A DNA stretch of 64,000 nucleotides from Shimia sp039969785 (GTDB taxonomy: Bacteria; Pseudomonadota; Alphaproteobacteria; Rhodobacterales; Rhodobacteraceae), in the NCBI RefSeq assembly GCF_039969785.1, contig NZ_JBDVNC010000016.1, positions 124,001 to 188,000 on the forward strand, written 5' to 3'. The position numbers and the translations under genes are program-made. The notes below the pieces were generated by a model. It searched no databases and was not told the DNA's origin. It worked only from the letters and a program-made list of their open reading frames with translations. Shown here in pieces: positions 8,889 through 18,124 of the stretch (its first letter is position 1; each line of letters starts with the position of its first letter).

Positions 8889-9347
8889 ATGACTGACGCC
8901 CTCAAAAATGCGCTTTCGAGCGTGGTGGTACCCTTGTTGCGTCGCCCAAAACGGTTGCAGGTCGCAGCCCTTTGTTTTCGTGGCGACGGCGCAACCCGAA
9001 AAATATTGCTGATCACGTCACGTGACTCGCGACGTTGGGTTTTGCCAAAAGGCTGGCCAATCGACGGTCTGGACGCACCGGGCAGCGCCCTTCAGGAAGC
9101 GTGGGAAGAGGCGGGTGTCAAAAAAGCCACCATCGATCCGGAAATTCTGGGCACTTATGACTATGACAAACGGCTGGACGGCGGTGCCGAAGTGAAAGTC
9201 GAAGTTCAGGTGTACGCCACAGAAGTCGACAAGCTGGTCGATGTGTTTCCCGAAATGGAAGAACGCAATCGCAAATGGGTGTCCCCGACAGCCGCCGCTG
9301 ACATGGTCGAAGAGCCCGGTTTGCAGCAACTTCTGCGACAAATATGA
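8889..9347 (+). CDS. Nudix hydrolase
   Basis: 152 residues from the ATG at 8889; the frame is open far upstream inside hrpB, but the promoter and context favour this start. The Nudix region reads WVLPKGWPIDG then ALQEAWEEAGV, with Gln replacing the consensus Arg of REXXEEXG, a variant common in alphaproteobacterial members resembling diphosphoinositol-polyphosphate phosphohydrolases. The first Glu of the box is also not obvious. Substrate unknown, probably a nucleoside diphosphate derivative. Confidence 0.88.
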   Translation: MTDALKNALSSVVVPLLRRPKRLQVAALCFRGDGATRKILLITSRDSRRWVLPKGWPIDGLDAPGSALQEAWEEAGVKKATIDPEILGTYDYDKRLDGGAEVKVEVQVYATEVDKLVDVFPEMEERNRKWVSPTAAADMVEEPGLQQLLRQI

Positions 9348-9432
9348 CAGCTTAGTTTAGCCTGCTCAGCAACTGCATTGATTTCTACGTGATTCCCGGA
9401 TAGCCCCCCGCTCGAAAAGCTTGGGGGATAGA

Positions 9433-10914
9433 ATGGCTAATTCCGGACGCGACAAGAACTGGTCCACGCTAGACAAAGACCTTAATCGCATCTCCCATAT
9501 CGAATATGCGACCAACTACGTATCGCGCCCGCTTGTCGGGCTGGGTATCGCGTTGGCGTTTATTGTGCTGGCAACACTTGTCGCGTCTCTCTTCTTCGGA
9601 GCCTTCCCCTCAAATCTTGTTGTCGTCGCGGCGGCTGGTTTTGGCGCCTATATGGCGATCAATATCGGCGCCAATGACGTGGCCAACAACATGGGCCCGG
9701 CGGTTGGCGCCAATGCTCTGACCATGGGCGGGGCCATTGTGATCGCCGCACTATGTGAAAGCGCCGGAGCTTTGCTGGCGGGCGGCGACGTGGTTTCAAC
9801 CATTTCCAAAGGCATTATTGATCCAGCCGGGTTTTCTGACCCCCGTGTATTTATGTGGGCAATGATGGCAGCGCTGATCTCTTCGGCGCTCTGGGTCAAC
9901 CTGGCCACGTTTGTTGGCGCACCCGTTTCGACCACCCATTCTGTTGTGGGTGGGGTCATGGGCGCCGGGATCGCTGCGGCCGGGTTTGGGGCCGTCAGCT
10001 GGCCGACCATGGGCACAATCGCCGCCAGTTGGGTAATTTCGCCACTGCTCGGAGGCATAGTCGCCGCCGGCTTTCTGGCCTTTATCAAGGCCAAGATCAT
10101 CTATCAGGAAGACAAGATTGCCGCCGCGCGCCGCTGGGTGCCGGTTCTGGTTGGGATCATGGCGGCTGCCTTCGCCTCCTATCTCGCCCTGAAAGGTCTT
10201 AAGCGGATTGTGAAAATCGACCTGCCAACGGCGCTGTTGATCGGGCTTATCGCTGGTGCCCTCACCTATGTGATCACCGCGCCGCTGATCCGCAAACAAT
10301 CCGAAGGGTTGGAAAACCGCAACAAGTCGCTCAAAGTTCTGTTCGGCATGCCGTTGGTTTTCTCTGCCGCGTTGCTGTCTTTTGCGCATGGCGCCAATGA
10401 CGTGGCCAATGCCGTTGGGCCACTGGCGGCGATTGTGCACGCGTCTGAATTTGGAGATTTTGCCGCCAAGGTTGCCATCCCGACATGGGTCATGGTGATT
10501 GGCGCGTTGGGGATTTCCTTTGGGCTGTTCCTGTTTGGTCCAAAACTGATCCGCATGGTCGGTGAACAGATCACCAAACTGAACCCGATGCGCGCCTATT
10601 GCGTGGCCTTGTCGGCGGCGATCACGGTCATTGTCGCCTCCTGGCTGGGCCTGCCGGTATCCTCGACCCATATCGCCGTTGGCGGCGTATTTGGCGTTGG
10701 CTTTTTCCGCGAATGGCATCACGAGCGGCGGTTACGCAAATCTGCGGCCACCCGCCCGAACACAAAACGTATCGCCCCCGAAGAACGCCGCCGTCGCAAG
10801 CTGGTCCGCCGGTCACACTTTATGACAATTGTCGCCGCCTGGGTGATTACGGTGCCTGCCGCCGCGCTCATGTCGGCGATTATTTTTGTGCTGCTTAACA
10901 GCCTGATTTCGTAA
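9433..10914 (+). CDS. Inorganic phosphate transporter, PiT family
   Basis: 493 residues with about ten or more hydrophobic segments. The duplicated PiT signature appears as GANDVANNMGPAVGA in the N-terminal half and GANDVANAVGPLAA in the C-terminal half, each followed by a S-[ST]-T-H sequence (PVSTTHSVVGG, PVSSTHIAVGG). It imports metal-phosphate with protons or sodium. A good ribosome site GGGGGAT lies upstream of the ATG at 9433. A basic loop (HHERRLRK to RRRRKLVRR) is cytoplasmic. No phoU-like partner is adjacent. Confidence 0.93.
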   Translation: MANSGRDKNWSTLDKDLNRISHIEYATNYVSRPLVGLGIALAFIVLATLVASLFFGAFPSNLVVVAAAGFGAYMAINIGANDVANNMGPAVGANALTMGGAIVIAALCESAGALLAGGDVVSTISKGIIDPAGFSDPRVFMWAMMAALISSALWVNLATFVGAPVSTTHSVVGGVMGAGIAAAGFGAVSWPTMGTIAASWVISPLLGGIVAAGFLAFIKAKIIYQEDKIAAARRWVPVLVGIMAAAFASYLALKGLKRIVKIDLPTALLIGLIAGALTYVITAPLIRKQSEGLENRNKSLKVLFGMPLVFSAALLSFAHGANDVANAVGPLAAIVHASEFGDFAAKVAIPTWVMVIGALGISFGLFLFGPKLIRMVGEQITKLNPMRAYCVALSAAITVIVASWLGLPVSSTHIAVGGVFGVGFFREWHHERRLRKSAATRPNTKRIAPEERRRRKLVRRSHFMTIVAAWVITVPAAALMSAIIFVLLNSLIS

Positions 10915-10930
10915 GGTCGCGTTCCGCCGT

Positions 10931-11962
10931 TTAAAGGCCGCGCACCTCTTTCAACGACAGTTTTGGGGACCCTGTCCCCACCGCCTGGTATTGCCGAACC
11001 AATTCGGCAACCCGTTCGTTGATCGGGACCGGGATGCCATGCTCATGGGCCATTTTTACTATCTGCCCCTGCAGTTCCCCGATTTCCGTGTCGCGCCCTT
11101 TCTCAAGGTCAAACCACATCGAACTGCGCGCATTTGGATCGATGGACAACATCGCCCGCGCCACCACCCGGAAAACAGCCGTTGGCAGGCGCAGAACAAC
11201 CGGAACATGACGCATCGCGAGCGGTCCGGGCACCGGATTGGCAGTTTCAATGCCAGCCGCATCCAGAACCTTCAACGCCTCTGACATCTGGTCCGCCATC
11301 AACCGACGCCACCGCATATCCCCGATTTGTTTCTTGATTGGCAATCCAGACAGTGCATTCAGACCGTTTGTCAGGTTGATCAGCAATTTGCCCCACTGCA
11401 GCTGAGGCATCCGTTTACGCTCGTGAAACTGCAGCCCGCCAACAGACAAGGTACGCGCCAGATGTCCCGGCCCCTTCTCGATCAGAATGTCACCGCTGGT
11501 CCCGCGATGGAAATGCCCGCCGCCCATGCCAATCACGTTAAAGACAACAATGCCTGCACGCACATCCCGCCCCGGCAGCGCCTCGCGCAGAATACCGGCG
11601 TTTTGCACACCGTTTTGTAAGCTGACAATTATCGCCGATTTTGACGCGTGTCTGGCAATCTGTTTGGCAATCTCTGATGTCGCCCCGCTTTTGACCGTGA
11701 CAAGAATAATATCCGCCTCAGCCAGGCAGACAGGATCAGTCGCAAGGCTGAACATGTCAGGCGACAATTCTTCGTCCAGCTCTCCAAAATCGCTCAGGGT
11801 CAGCCCCTGACGCGAAATTTCTTCGCTCATGTAGGGGCGCAATAGCAACGTGACGTTGTGTACGCCCCGGGCCAGCATACCGCCTACAAAACACCCGACA
11901 CTGCCTGCACCGGCAACGACAATCCCTGGGCTTGCTCTGTGCTTTTCCGCGCCGCTGGCCAT
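10931..11962 (-). CDS. 2-dehydropantoate 2-reductase family protein
   Basis: 343 residues from the ATG at 11962, which has AAAGAGGT just upstream; a longer frame starts at 11995. The Rossmann motif is VVAGAGSVGCFVGGML. The middle domain contains the LLVTVKS-type strand (ILVTVKSGA), NGVQN, and the C-terminal KLLINLTNGLNAL characteristic of ApbA/PanE. PanE makes pantoate for CoA synthesis with NADPH. The family also includes reductases of other 2-oxoacids, so the substrate is not certain. Confidence 0.82.
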   Translation of the reverse strand: MASGAEKHRASPGIVVAGAGSVGCFVGGMLARGVHNVTLLLRPYMSEEISRQGLTLSDFGELDEELSPDMFSLATDPVCLAEADIILVTVKSGATSEIAKQIARHASKSAIIVSLQNGVQNAGILREALPGRDVRAGIVVFNVIGMGGGHFHRGTSGDILIEKGPGHLARTLSVGGLQFHERKRMPQLQWGKLLINLTNGLNALSGLPIKKQIGDMRWRRLMADQMSEALKVLDAAGIETANPVPGPLAMRHVPVVLRLPTAVFRVVARAMLSIDPNARSSMWFDLEKGRDTEIGELQGQIVKMAHEHGIPVPINERVAELVRQYQAVGTGSPKLSLKEVRGL

Positions 11963-12059
11963 CCGTACCTCTTTGTATTCAACTCGATTCCCCAATCCAC
12001 ATCTGCTCTAGGCACCATTTGAGGCAAATCTTTGGCAAATCAACTCTAGCGCGAAATAT

Positions 12060-12090
12060 GAAAAAGGCGCCACACTTTCGTGCAGCGCCT
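12060..12090 (-). terminator. Rho-independent terminator of argF
   Basis: Read on the minus strand: GGCGC-T-GCAC, loop GAAA, GTGT-G-GCGCC, then TTTTT. It lies 26 bases past the argF stop codon and has a GNRA-type loop. Confidence 0.85.
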
Positions 12091-12115
12091 CTGAAAATCA
12101 AAACTTCTGAGCGGG

Positions 12116-13042
12116 TTACTTCCCCAAACTCCAGCGCATGATCGCTTTTTGCGCATGCAGACGGTTTTCGGCCTCGTCAAAGATCACCGAATTGGGGCCA
12201 TCCATCACAAAATTCGTGGCTTCTTCATTTCGATGCGCAGGCAAACAATGCATGAAAAGCGCATCATCGCTAGCATGGCTCATCAACTCTTTATTCACCT
12301 GATAGGGGCGCAACTGATTGTGGCGGCGTTCCCGGGCAGAAGGCACATCATGCATGCTGACCCACGTGTCGGTCACAACAAGATCAGCCCCCTGAACGGC
12401 CTTGGCCGGGTCGCGTTCGATCTCGACTTTGACACCACACGCGCGGGCCTCTTCGACAAACCCCATCTCAGGGTCCAATGGTTCCGGCCCCGAGAAGGTC
12501 AGATCAAACCCGAATTTCCCGGCAGCATGGGCAAAGCTGGCAAACACGTTGTTGCCATCGCCGCACCAGACAACCTTTTTGCCTGCGATCGGGCCAGCAT
12601 GTTCCTCAAACGTCAAAATGTCCGCCATAATCTGACATGGGTGCGTCCGGTTAGTCAGACCATTGATCACAGGAACGCTGGCATGTTCTGCCATCTCCAG
12701 CAATGTGGCCTCTTCAAACGTGCGGATCATGATCAAATCAACATAACGGCTCAGCACACGCGCGGTGTCCGCCACGGTTTCCCCATGACCCAGCTGCATT
12801 TCGCTGCCCGACAACACCATCGTCTGCCCGCCCATTTGGCGCACACCAACGTCAAAGCTGACACGTGTCCGGGTTGACGGCTTTTCAAAGATCAGTGCAA
12901 CCATGTGATCCTTAAGCGGCTGGTCGTCGTCCAGCGCGCCCTTGGGGCGCCCGTTGCGGGCTGTCTTCATCGCCTTGGCGGCATCAATCATGCCGCGCAA
13001 ATCGTCAACGCTGGTTTTGTTGATATCCAGAAAATGAGTCAT
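12116..13042 (-). CDS. argF: Ornithine carbamoyltransferase
   Basis: 308 residues from MTHFLDINK. The carbamoyl-phosphate loop is FEKPSTRTRVSF, the ornithine-side signature is HCLPAH followed by NEEATNFVMDGP, and the HPCQ loop is conserved (NRTHPCQIMADI). It makes citrulline in the arginine pathway as a trimer. argD lies immediately upstream with 4 bases between, and a clear terminator follows, so argD-argF is a two-gene operon. Confidence 0.95.
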   Translation of the reverse strand: MTHFLDINKTSVDDLRGMIDAAKAMKTARNGRPKGALDDDQPLKDHMVALIFEKPSTRTRVSFDVGVRQMGGQTMVLSGSEMQLGHGETVADTARVLSRYVDLIMIRTFEEATLLEMAEHASVPVINGLTNRTHPCQIMADILTFEEHAGPIAGKKVVWCGDGNNVFASFAHAAGKFGFDLTFSGPEPLDPEMGFVEEARACGVKVEIERDPAKAVQGADLVVTDTWVSMHDVPSARERRHNQLRPYQVNKELMSHASDDALFMHCLPAHRNEEATNFVMDGPNSVIFDEAENRLHAQKAIMRWSLGK

Positions 13043-13046
13043 GTCT

Positions 13047-14231
13047 TTATTCCTTTGCCGCGGCGGCAACTTGTGCGGCAGCCGCTTCCAGACGCTTTAC
13101 CGCTTCGCTTATGTCGTCGTCTTCTATGTTCAGAGGGGGCAACAACCGCACGACATTGTCCGCCGCCGGAACCGTAATCACTTCGTTATCATAGCCAGCT
13201 GATACCACATCTGTGCAGGCAGGTTTGCATTTCAGGCCCAGCATCAAACCAGCCCCGCGCACCGTTTCAAACACGTCAGGATACGCGGCCACCAAGCCTT
13301 CCAGCTTTTGGCGCAACAACCCGGCCTTGCGGTTCACCTCTTCCAGAAAGGCCGGATCGGCAACCGTATCAACGACTGCGCAGCCCACGGCACAGGCCAA
13401 CGGGTTGCCACCATAGGTCGACCCATGTGTGCCTGCGATCATTCCGCTGGCGGCCTTTTCGTTTGCCAGTACGGCGCCCAGCGGAAACCCTCCGCCAATG
13501 CCCTTGGCCACCATCATCACATCCGGCGCGATGCCCGCCCATTCATGGGCAAACAAACGTCCGGTCCGCCCCATGCCACATTGGACCTCATCCAGAATCA
13601 ACAGAATGCCCGCGTCATCACAAATCGTGCGCAAATCTTTCAGCGTGGCGTCTTCCATCGGGCGAATGCCGCCCTCGCCCTGAACCGGCTCTACAATAAC
13701 GGCTGCCGTTTGATCGGTGATACTGGCCGAGACAGCGTCCAGATCCCCCCAGGGCACTTGCGCAAAGCCGGGCAAAAGCGGACCAAACCCTTTGGTCATT
13801 TTCTCACTGCCGGCGGCGGCAATCCCGGCCGAGCTGCGCCCATGAAATGCGCCTTCAAATGCGATGATTTCTGTGCGCTCTGGCTGTTCCTTTTCGTACC
13901 AGTATTTGCGCACCATCTTTACAGCCAGCTCACAGGCTTCGGTGCCTGAATTCGTGAAAAAAGCAGTGTCAGCAAAGGTCGCCGCGACCAGCTTGTCAGC
14001 CAAACCCTGCTGTTGTTCGATGTTATAGAGGTTTGACACATGCCACAGTTTCCCGGCCTGCGTGGTCAGAGCATCGACCAAAACAGGATTGGCATGGCCA
14101 AGCACATTCACTGCGATCCCGGCCCCGAGGTCCAGAAAACGTCGGCCATCCGCTTCGATCATCCAGCTGCCTTCGCCTTTGACAAAGGTCAGCGGTGCGC
14201 GCGAATAGGTCGGTAGTACGGAGGGGATCAT
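13047..14231 (-). CDS. argD: Acetylornithine aminotransferase
   Basis: 394 residues. Class III aminotransferase: FLDLGAGIAVNVLGH, GTEACELAVKM, LILDEVQCGMGRTG, and the PLP-lysine in MMVAKGIGGGFPLGA. I chose the ATG at 14231 because AGAAGG lies 9 bases upstream; ATGs at 14240 and 14276 have worse spacing. It transaminates N-acetylglutamate semialdehyde in arginine synthesis and may also serve in lysine synthesis. It is the first gene of the argD-argF operon. Confidence 0.94.
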   Translation of the reverse strand: MIPSVLPTYSRAPLTFVKGEGSWMIEADGRRFLDLGAGIAVNVLGHANPVLVDALTTQAGKLWHVSNLYNIEQQQGLADKLVAATFADTAFFTNSGTEACELAVKMVRKYWYEKEQPERTEIIAFEGAFHGRSSAGIAAAGSEKMTKGFGPLLPGFAQVPWGDLDAVSASITDQTAAVIVEPVQGEGGIRPMEDATLKDLRTICDDAGILLILDEVQCGMGRTGRLFAHEWAGIAPDVMMVAKGIGGGFPLGAVLANEKAASGMIAGTHGSTYGGNPLACAVGCAVVDTVADPAFLEEVNRKAGLLRQKLEGLVAAYPDVFETVRGAGLMLGLKCKPACTDVVSAGYDNEVITVPAADNVVRLLPPLNIEDDDISEAVKRLEAAAAQVAAAAKE

Positions 14232-14494
14232 CAGGATCATCCTTCTAAAATATCTGAACCCCAGTGACTGCAACACTTAGGGCGATAAGGTCAACGATTT
14301 AGGTTAAGAGCGCGCCAATGTGTGGCGCATAGAACAAACGGGGCCGGTTACGCGTTGTGGCGTCGGCGTCGCAAAAACAGGATATGTGCGTGTGTGTTCA
14401 TAACGCGGGACATAGCCCTATCTTGCTCCGAAAGAAAGCGAAATTGTCTCGAACGCTCTTGCTCTGCATCCACAGGCGGCTCATAGATGCGCAA

Positions 14495-15400
14495 ATGACG
14501 CGCCTGCAAACTCCTGAAACCCAATCAAATCCGGCATTGGCCGCGTTTCTCACGCTGGCCGCGTCTGCCTTTGCTGCGGGCACAACCTTGCTCGCCAAAG
14601 CTTTGGGAACCGGCGCGCTTGGCCCTGCGTTGCATCCGCTCCAGATCAGTCATGGCAGGTTTCTCTTTGCATTGCTCGCCATCTCATCCGTAGCGGCGTT
14701 CATGCGCCCCAAGATCGCAAAGCCGAACTGGGGTCTACACATCGGGCGCTCAACGCTGGGATGGGGCGGCGTCACGCTGATGTTCGCAGCCGCCGCTTAC
14801 ATTCCCCTGTCAGACGCCACTGCGATCAGCTTTCTGAACCCTGTGGTCGGCATGCTGCTGGCAATCCCATTTCTGGGAGAGCGCATCGGCCGGTGGCGCT
14901 GGGGGTCGGCCGTCATAGCCTTTAGTGGCGCAATGGTTCTGGTGCGGCCGGGCGCTGGCGCTCTTGAATTTGGCGCGCTATTGGCGTTGGGTGCGGCGCT
15001 CTGCATGGGCAGCGAGCTGATATTCATCAAATTGTTGTCTGGTCGGGAACGCCCTTTTCAGATTTTGCTGGCCAACAACGCCATTGGCCTGACCATTGCG
15101 ACCGTTGCCGTGTTGTTCGTCTGGCACCCCCCCACCGCCCTACAATGGGCCGCTTTGGCCGCAATCGGATTTCTAATGGCCGCCGCACAGGCTTGTTTTG
15201 TAAATGCCATGGCGCGCGCGGATGCCAGCTTTGTCTCACCGTTTTTCTACATGGCCCTGGCGTTTGCGGCATTTTATGACGCACTGGTTTTCGCGGTCTT
15301 TCCGGATGTGATTTCATGGATCGGCGCCGGGCTCATCCTTCTGGCGGCGGCAATTCTGGTCTGGCGAGAGGCCCACCCACGCAGACGCCAACGTCTTTGA
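14495..15400 (+). CDS. EamA-family (DMT) transporter
   Basis: 301 residues with ten predicted hydrophobic segments in two EamA repeats (ATAISFLNPVVGMLLAIPFLGERIG is the first-repeat signature). Such proteins export small metabolites or amino acids; the substrate cannot be inferred. The ATG at 14495 is used because the upstream 46 residues of the open frame are cysteine- and arginine-rich and not family-like. A hairpin terminator follows. Confidence 0.85.
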   Translation: MTRLQTPETQSNPALAAFLTLAASAFAAGTTLLAKALGTGALGPALHPLQISHGRFLFALLAISSVAAFMRPKIAKPNWGLHIGRSTLGWGGVTLMFAAAAYIPLSDATAISFLNPVVGMLLAIPFLGERIGRWRWGSAVIAFSGAMVLVRPGAGALEFGALLALGAALCMGSELIFIKLLSGRERPFQILLANNAIGLTIATVAVLFVWHPPTALQWAALAAIGFLMAAAQACFVNAMARADASFVSPFFYMALAFAAFYDALVFAVFPDVISWIGAGLILLAAAILVWREAHPRRRQRL

Positions 15401-15409
15401 ATCCCATCT

Positions 15410-15434
15410 GGGGCAACGCCATAGGCGTCACCCC
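15410..15434 (+). terminator. Hairpin terminator after the DMT transporter gene
   Basis: The stem ACGCC/GGCGT and outer GGGG/CCCC are separated by a CA/CA internal loop and followed by TTCTG. It lies between convergent genes. Confidence 0.55.
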
Positions 15435-15460
15435 TTCTGTGTCTGCCGTCAAAGCCGGTT

Positions 15461-17743
15461 TTAGTCGACCCGCACGACCACGCTAACATCGCCGCTCAGG
15501 GCTGTTTCCCAGTTCAGTCGCACCTGATCCCCATCTGATCCATCTTCCAGATCGACATAGGGTGTCGCGTAGACAGTGACATTATTGCTGTTCTTCAGCT
15601 TCGACGTGGCCACAACTGAGTCCACACCGCGACAACGTCCACCAAACGGCAGCTTGCCTTCCGTATCAATGACCCAATCCGCGCTGACAGTGTTCTGATC
15701 GTGGTCGATCTTCAAAGGGTTAAAGATCGACGTGCCGATATTGTGGAACGTGTTCCCTGACACATGAATGTTCTTACCCTTGGACATATCCAGATCGGAA
15801 AAACTGGTGTCCACACGGTCCACACGATCAATCGAACCATTGATTGAACGGAACTTGTTCCCGGTCATATTCAGGCCGGTGATATAATTGCCCGTGCCAT
15901 AAGGTTTGATCACAACATAGGCGAACCATGGTGCAACATCGCCAGACAAGAACACATTGTCAGTCACTGACAGCGCGCCAAACGAAAACCCGCCGGTAAA
16001 GTCCGGGCTGTTTGTGTATTCGTTACTCCACTCAATCGAGCAATTGTCGACATAATTGCCGTCAATTGTTGTCGATGTATAGCCTTGGGCCAACAGAATT
16101 CCGGCGGTGCGCACCCCGTCAGACTCTGCATCCCCCTGAAAGAAATGATTGCCTGTGATGGTCGAGTTGGCCCCGCCAATAACCGCAAAATGGCGGAATT
16201 GGCTGGCACGGTTGTTACGCAGTTTCACGTCATTGGCGTTGGTATTGATTGCAACTGTGACACGATCCTGAGCGCGCGTGCCACCTTCACGTGTCAAAAA
16301 CTGACAGCGGTCAATCAGCATGCCCTGACAGCCTTCGCCGGGCGATGTAATCCCACGATCGCGCGGCCGCGTGATAAAGCAATCGCGCAAATGAAAAATC
16401 ACGCCGCTGGGTGACAACAGGATACCGCTGGACAATTCGTTGCACAGGAATTCCACGTCAGAAATAGACATCGACGTCAGCTTGGAGAACCCACTGAAAT
16501 CCAATAGATACTTAAATCGTGTGAACGTGTAATTCTGCGTTCCTTCCGCGTCATAAAGCGGCTGCGTGAGCGTGACTTCCTGAGTGGAAACGTTCTTAGC
16601 CCGCACATAGATTTCACGTCCGACGCCGTTACCGGTCACCAGCGAGCCAATCTGGATATTGGCAACATTGGTCACATTGCTCAAAACCCGACCGTCATCA
16701 GAACTGTACGACGCCTGACTGGTCACAACATCCGGGTCCCATGCGCTGTCACCCGTCACATAAAACTGACCATTGGCGATGTGTCGCCGCTGCGCATATT
16801 CAGTTCTGTTGGGCACAATGGCCTGCATGTCTATCGGTTCTGAAATCGTGATTCTGCGCCCACCAAGATCAAGACTTTCGTGATCCGAGTTGTTCAGCAA
16901 TGACTGAAACGCCTTCTTAAACGCCAGCTCTTCATTGCCGAAAGCCTCAATATAACTGGGCAGGTCAAAATTCTTTGTCAGCGAAAAAATGCTGGCCGTG
17001 CCCATTGTGACAGTGCCTTCAAAATCCACCGGATTGTCAAACGTCACGCTGCTGCCCAGAAAGAAGTTACCTTCTGACACCAGAACCCGTCGCCCGTTTG
17101 CGGCCGCATCCGCAGCTTCAAACGCCGCGCTGTCATCCGTCGTCCCATCGCCAATCGCACCAAAGTCTTTCACATCAACCTGGCTCATCATGTCGCGCAA
17201 ATACGCGCTCGTGATGTCTTCAATGACAATGTCGTCGATCCGCACCACACCACCGTTGGAACCGGTCAGGTCCAATCCAAAATGCCCGTAAACCGGCTGG
17301 TCGCCCCAGACCATGTCCACGCCTCCACGCGCGCCGGTGCCGATGATTGCCGACACTTCGACAATCTCGCCATAGCTGGACAGGGCATCACTCTGGCCAA
17401 TTTCTGTTAATCCGGACACATGATCGTTGCTGCCATCCCCTGCCCAGGCGGCGATACGCACCGATGGCAGGTTTCCGCTGATTGCCTTTACCTGCGCGGT
17501 CACACGCAAATAGCATCCCGGCAAAATCGGTGTTTCACCCATATAACGCAGCTTTTGTGTGCTGCTGGTTTTCAGAATTTCCAGACACCCGCCAAAATCC
17601 TGATCCGCCGGTACAAATGCGGCATTTGCATTGTTCTCATAGGTGTCCGATCCGGGCGTGCCATTGCCGCTCGACCAGACATCCAGACCATTTTCAAAGC
17701 GGGGTGGCATAAACAGCACCCCATCCGTAATCGCCTTGTTCAT
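15461..17743 (-). CDS. Right-handed parallel beta-helix protein (pectate-lyase-3 / GH28-related), no signal peptide
   Basis: 760 residues from the ATG at 17743 (AAAGGGA upstream; the preceding codon is a TTG). Residues ~1-190 look like a carbohydrate-binding or jelly-roll module (GLDVWSSGNGTPGSDTY). Then DVKDFGAIGDGTTDDSAAF marks the start of a Pectate_lyase_3 helix, and the rest has many N/D-rich turns typical of beta-helix coils (NANDVKLRNNRAS, ANSTITGNHFF). The N-terminus is polar, with no export signal, and no type I secretion genes are adjacent. It could be a surface polysaccharide enzyme or a phage- or GTA-style spike. Confidence 0.75.
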   Translation of the reverse strand: MNKAITDGVLFMPPRFENGLDVWSSGNGTPGSDTYENNANAAFVPADQDFGGCLEILKTSSTQKLRYMGETPILPGCYLRVTAQVKAISGNLPSVRIAAWAGDGSNDHVSGLTEIGQSDALSSYGEIVEVSAIIGTGARGGVDMVWGDQPVYGHFGLDLTGSNGGVVRIDDIVIEDITSAYLRDMMSQVDVKDFGAIGDGTTDDSAAFEAADAAANGRRVLVSEGNFFLGSSVTFDNPVDFEGTVTMGTASIFSLTKNFDLPSYIEAFGNEELAFKKAFQSLLNNSDHESLDLGGRRITISEPIDMQAIVPNRTEYAQRRHIANGQFYVTGDSAWDPDVVTSQASYSSDDGRVLSNVTNVANIQIGSLVTGNGVGREIYVRAKNVSTQEVTLTQPLYDAEGTQNYTFTRFKYLLDFSGFSKLTSMSISDVEFLCNELSSGILLSPSGVIFHLRDCFITRPRDRGITSPGEGCQGMLIDRCQFLTREGGTRAQDRVTVAINTNANDVKLRNNRASQFRHFAVIGGANSTITGNHFFQGDAESDGVRTAGILLAQGYTSTTIDGNYVDNCSIEWSNEYTNSPDFTGGFSFGALSVTDNVFLSGDVAPWFAYVVIKPYGTGNYITGLNMTGNKFRSINGSIDRVDRVDTSFSDLDMSKGKNIHVSGNTFHNIGTSIFNPLKIDHDQNTVSADWVIDTEGKLPFGGRCRGVDSVVATSKLKNSNNVTVYATPYVDLEDGSDGDQVRLNWETALSGDVSVVVRVD

Positions 17744-17746
17744 CAA

Positions 17747-18124
17747 ATCCCTTTCCGCACTCGAAACACATGTTCAGTGTCGTCACTGCGCTGCTTGTAT
17801 CAAAGCCCGGCACACATGCCGGCGCAGCGAGGGAATATCAGAGCTCAGGTTAGCGTGGCCTTTGAACACCGTGACGGTGCTCTTGCCAATTCACAGCAGA
17901 AACCAAACTTAGCCGTTATCCGTCAATGCCTTGAGCGTTGCGTTTCGTCTGCCAGAAATTGGGGGACTTTCCGCGAAAAAATCCAGGCGTGGTACATCCT
18001 GTGCCTGTCCAGCGACCAAGGTTATTGCGGACCAGTCGAAATACAATGCCATTCGCTTTGACCCGCCAAAGGCAGGACAAAGCTTATCAAGCGCGCGCCT
18101 CTGGCGCGCTCCGTTGAGCAGCGT
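17747..18124. other. Intergenic region between lysK and the beta-helix gene
   Basis: About 380 bases with no convincing gene on either strand. It should hold the promoter of the minus-strand beta-helix gene. At 18093-18109 the perfect 7-bp stem GCGCGCC-TCT-GGCGCGC lies just past the lysK stop; it lacks a U tract but may terminate lysK. Short frames here are composition artefacts. Confidence 0.5.

Noticed and set aside
9796..10722. 308-codon minus-strand ORF within the phosphate transporter gene
   Set aside because: Mirror frame of a membrane protein gene; composition is typical of antisense artefacts.
15461..17743. Prophage or gene-transfer-agent cluster around the beta-helix gene
   Set aside because: Neighbours are housekeeping genes; no capsid, portal, tail or terminase gene is in the window.
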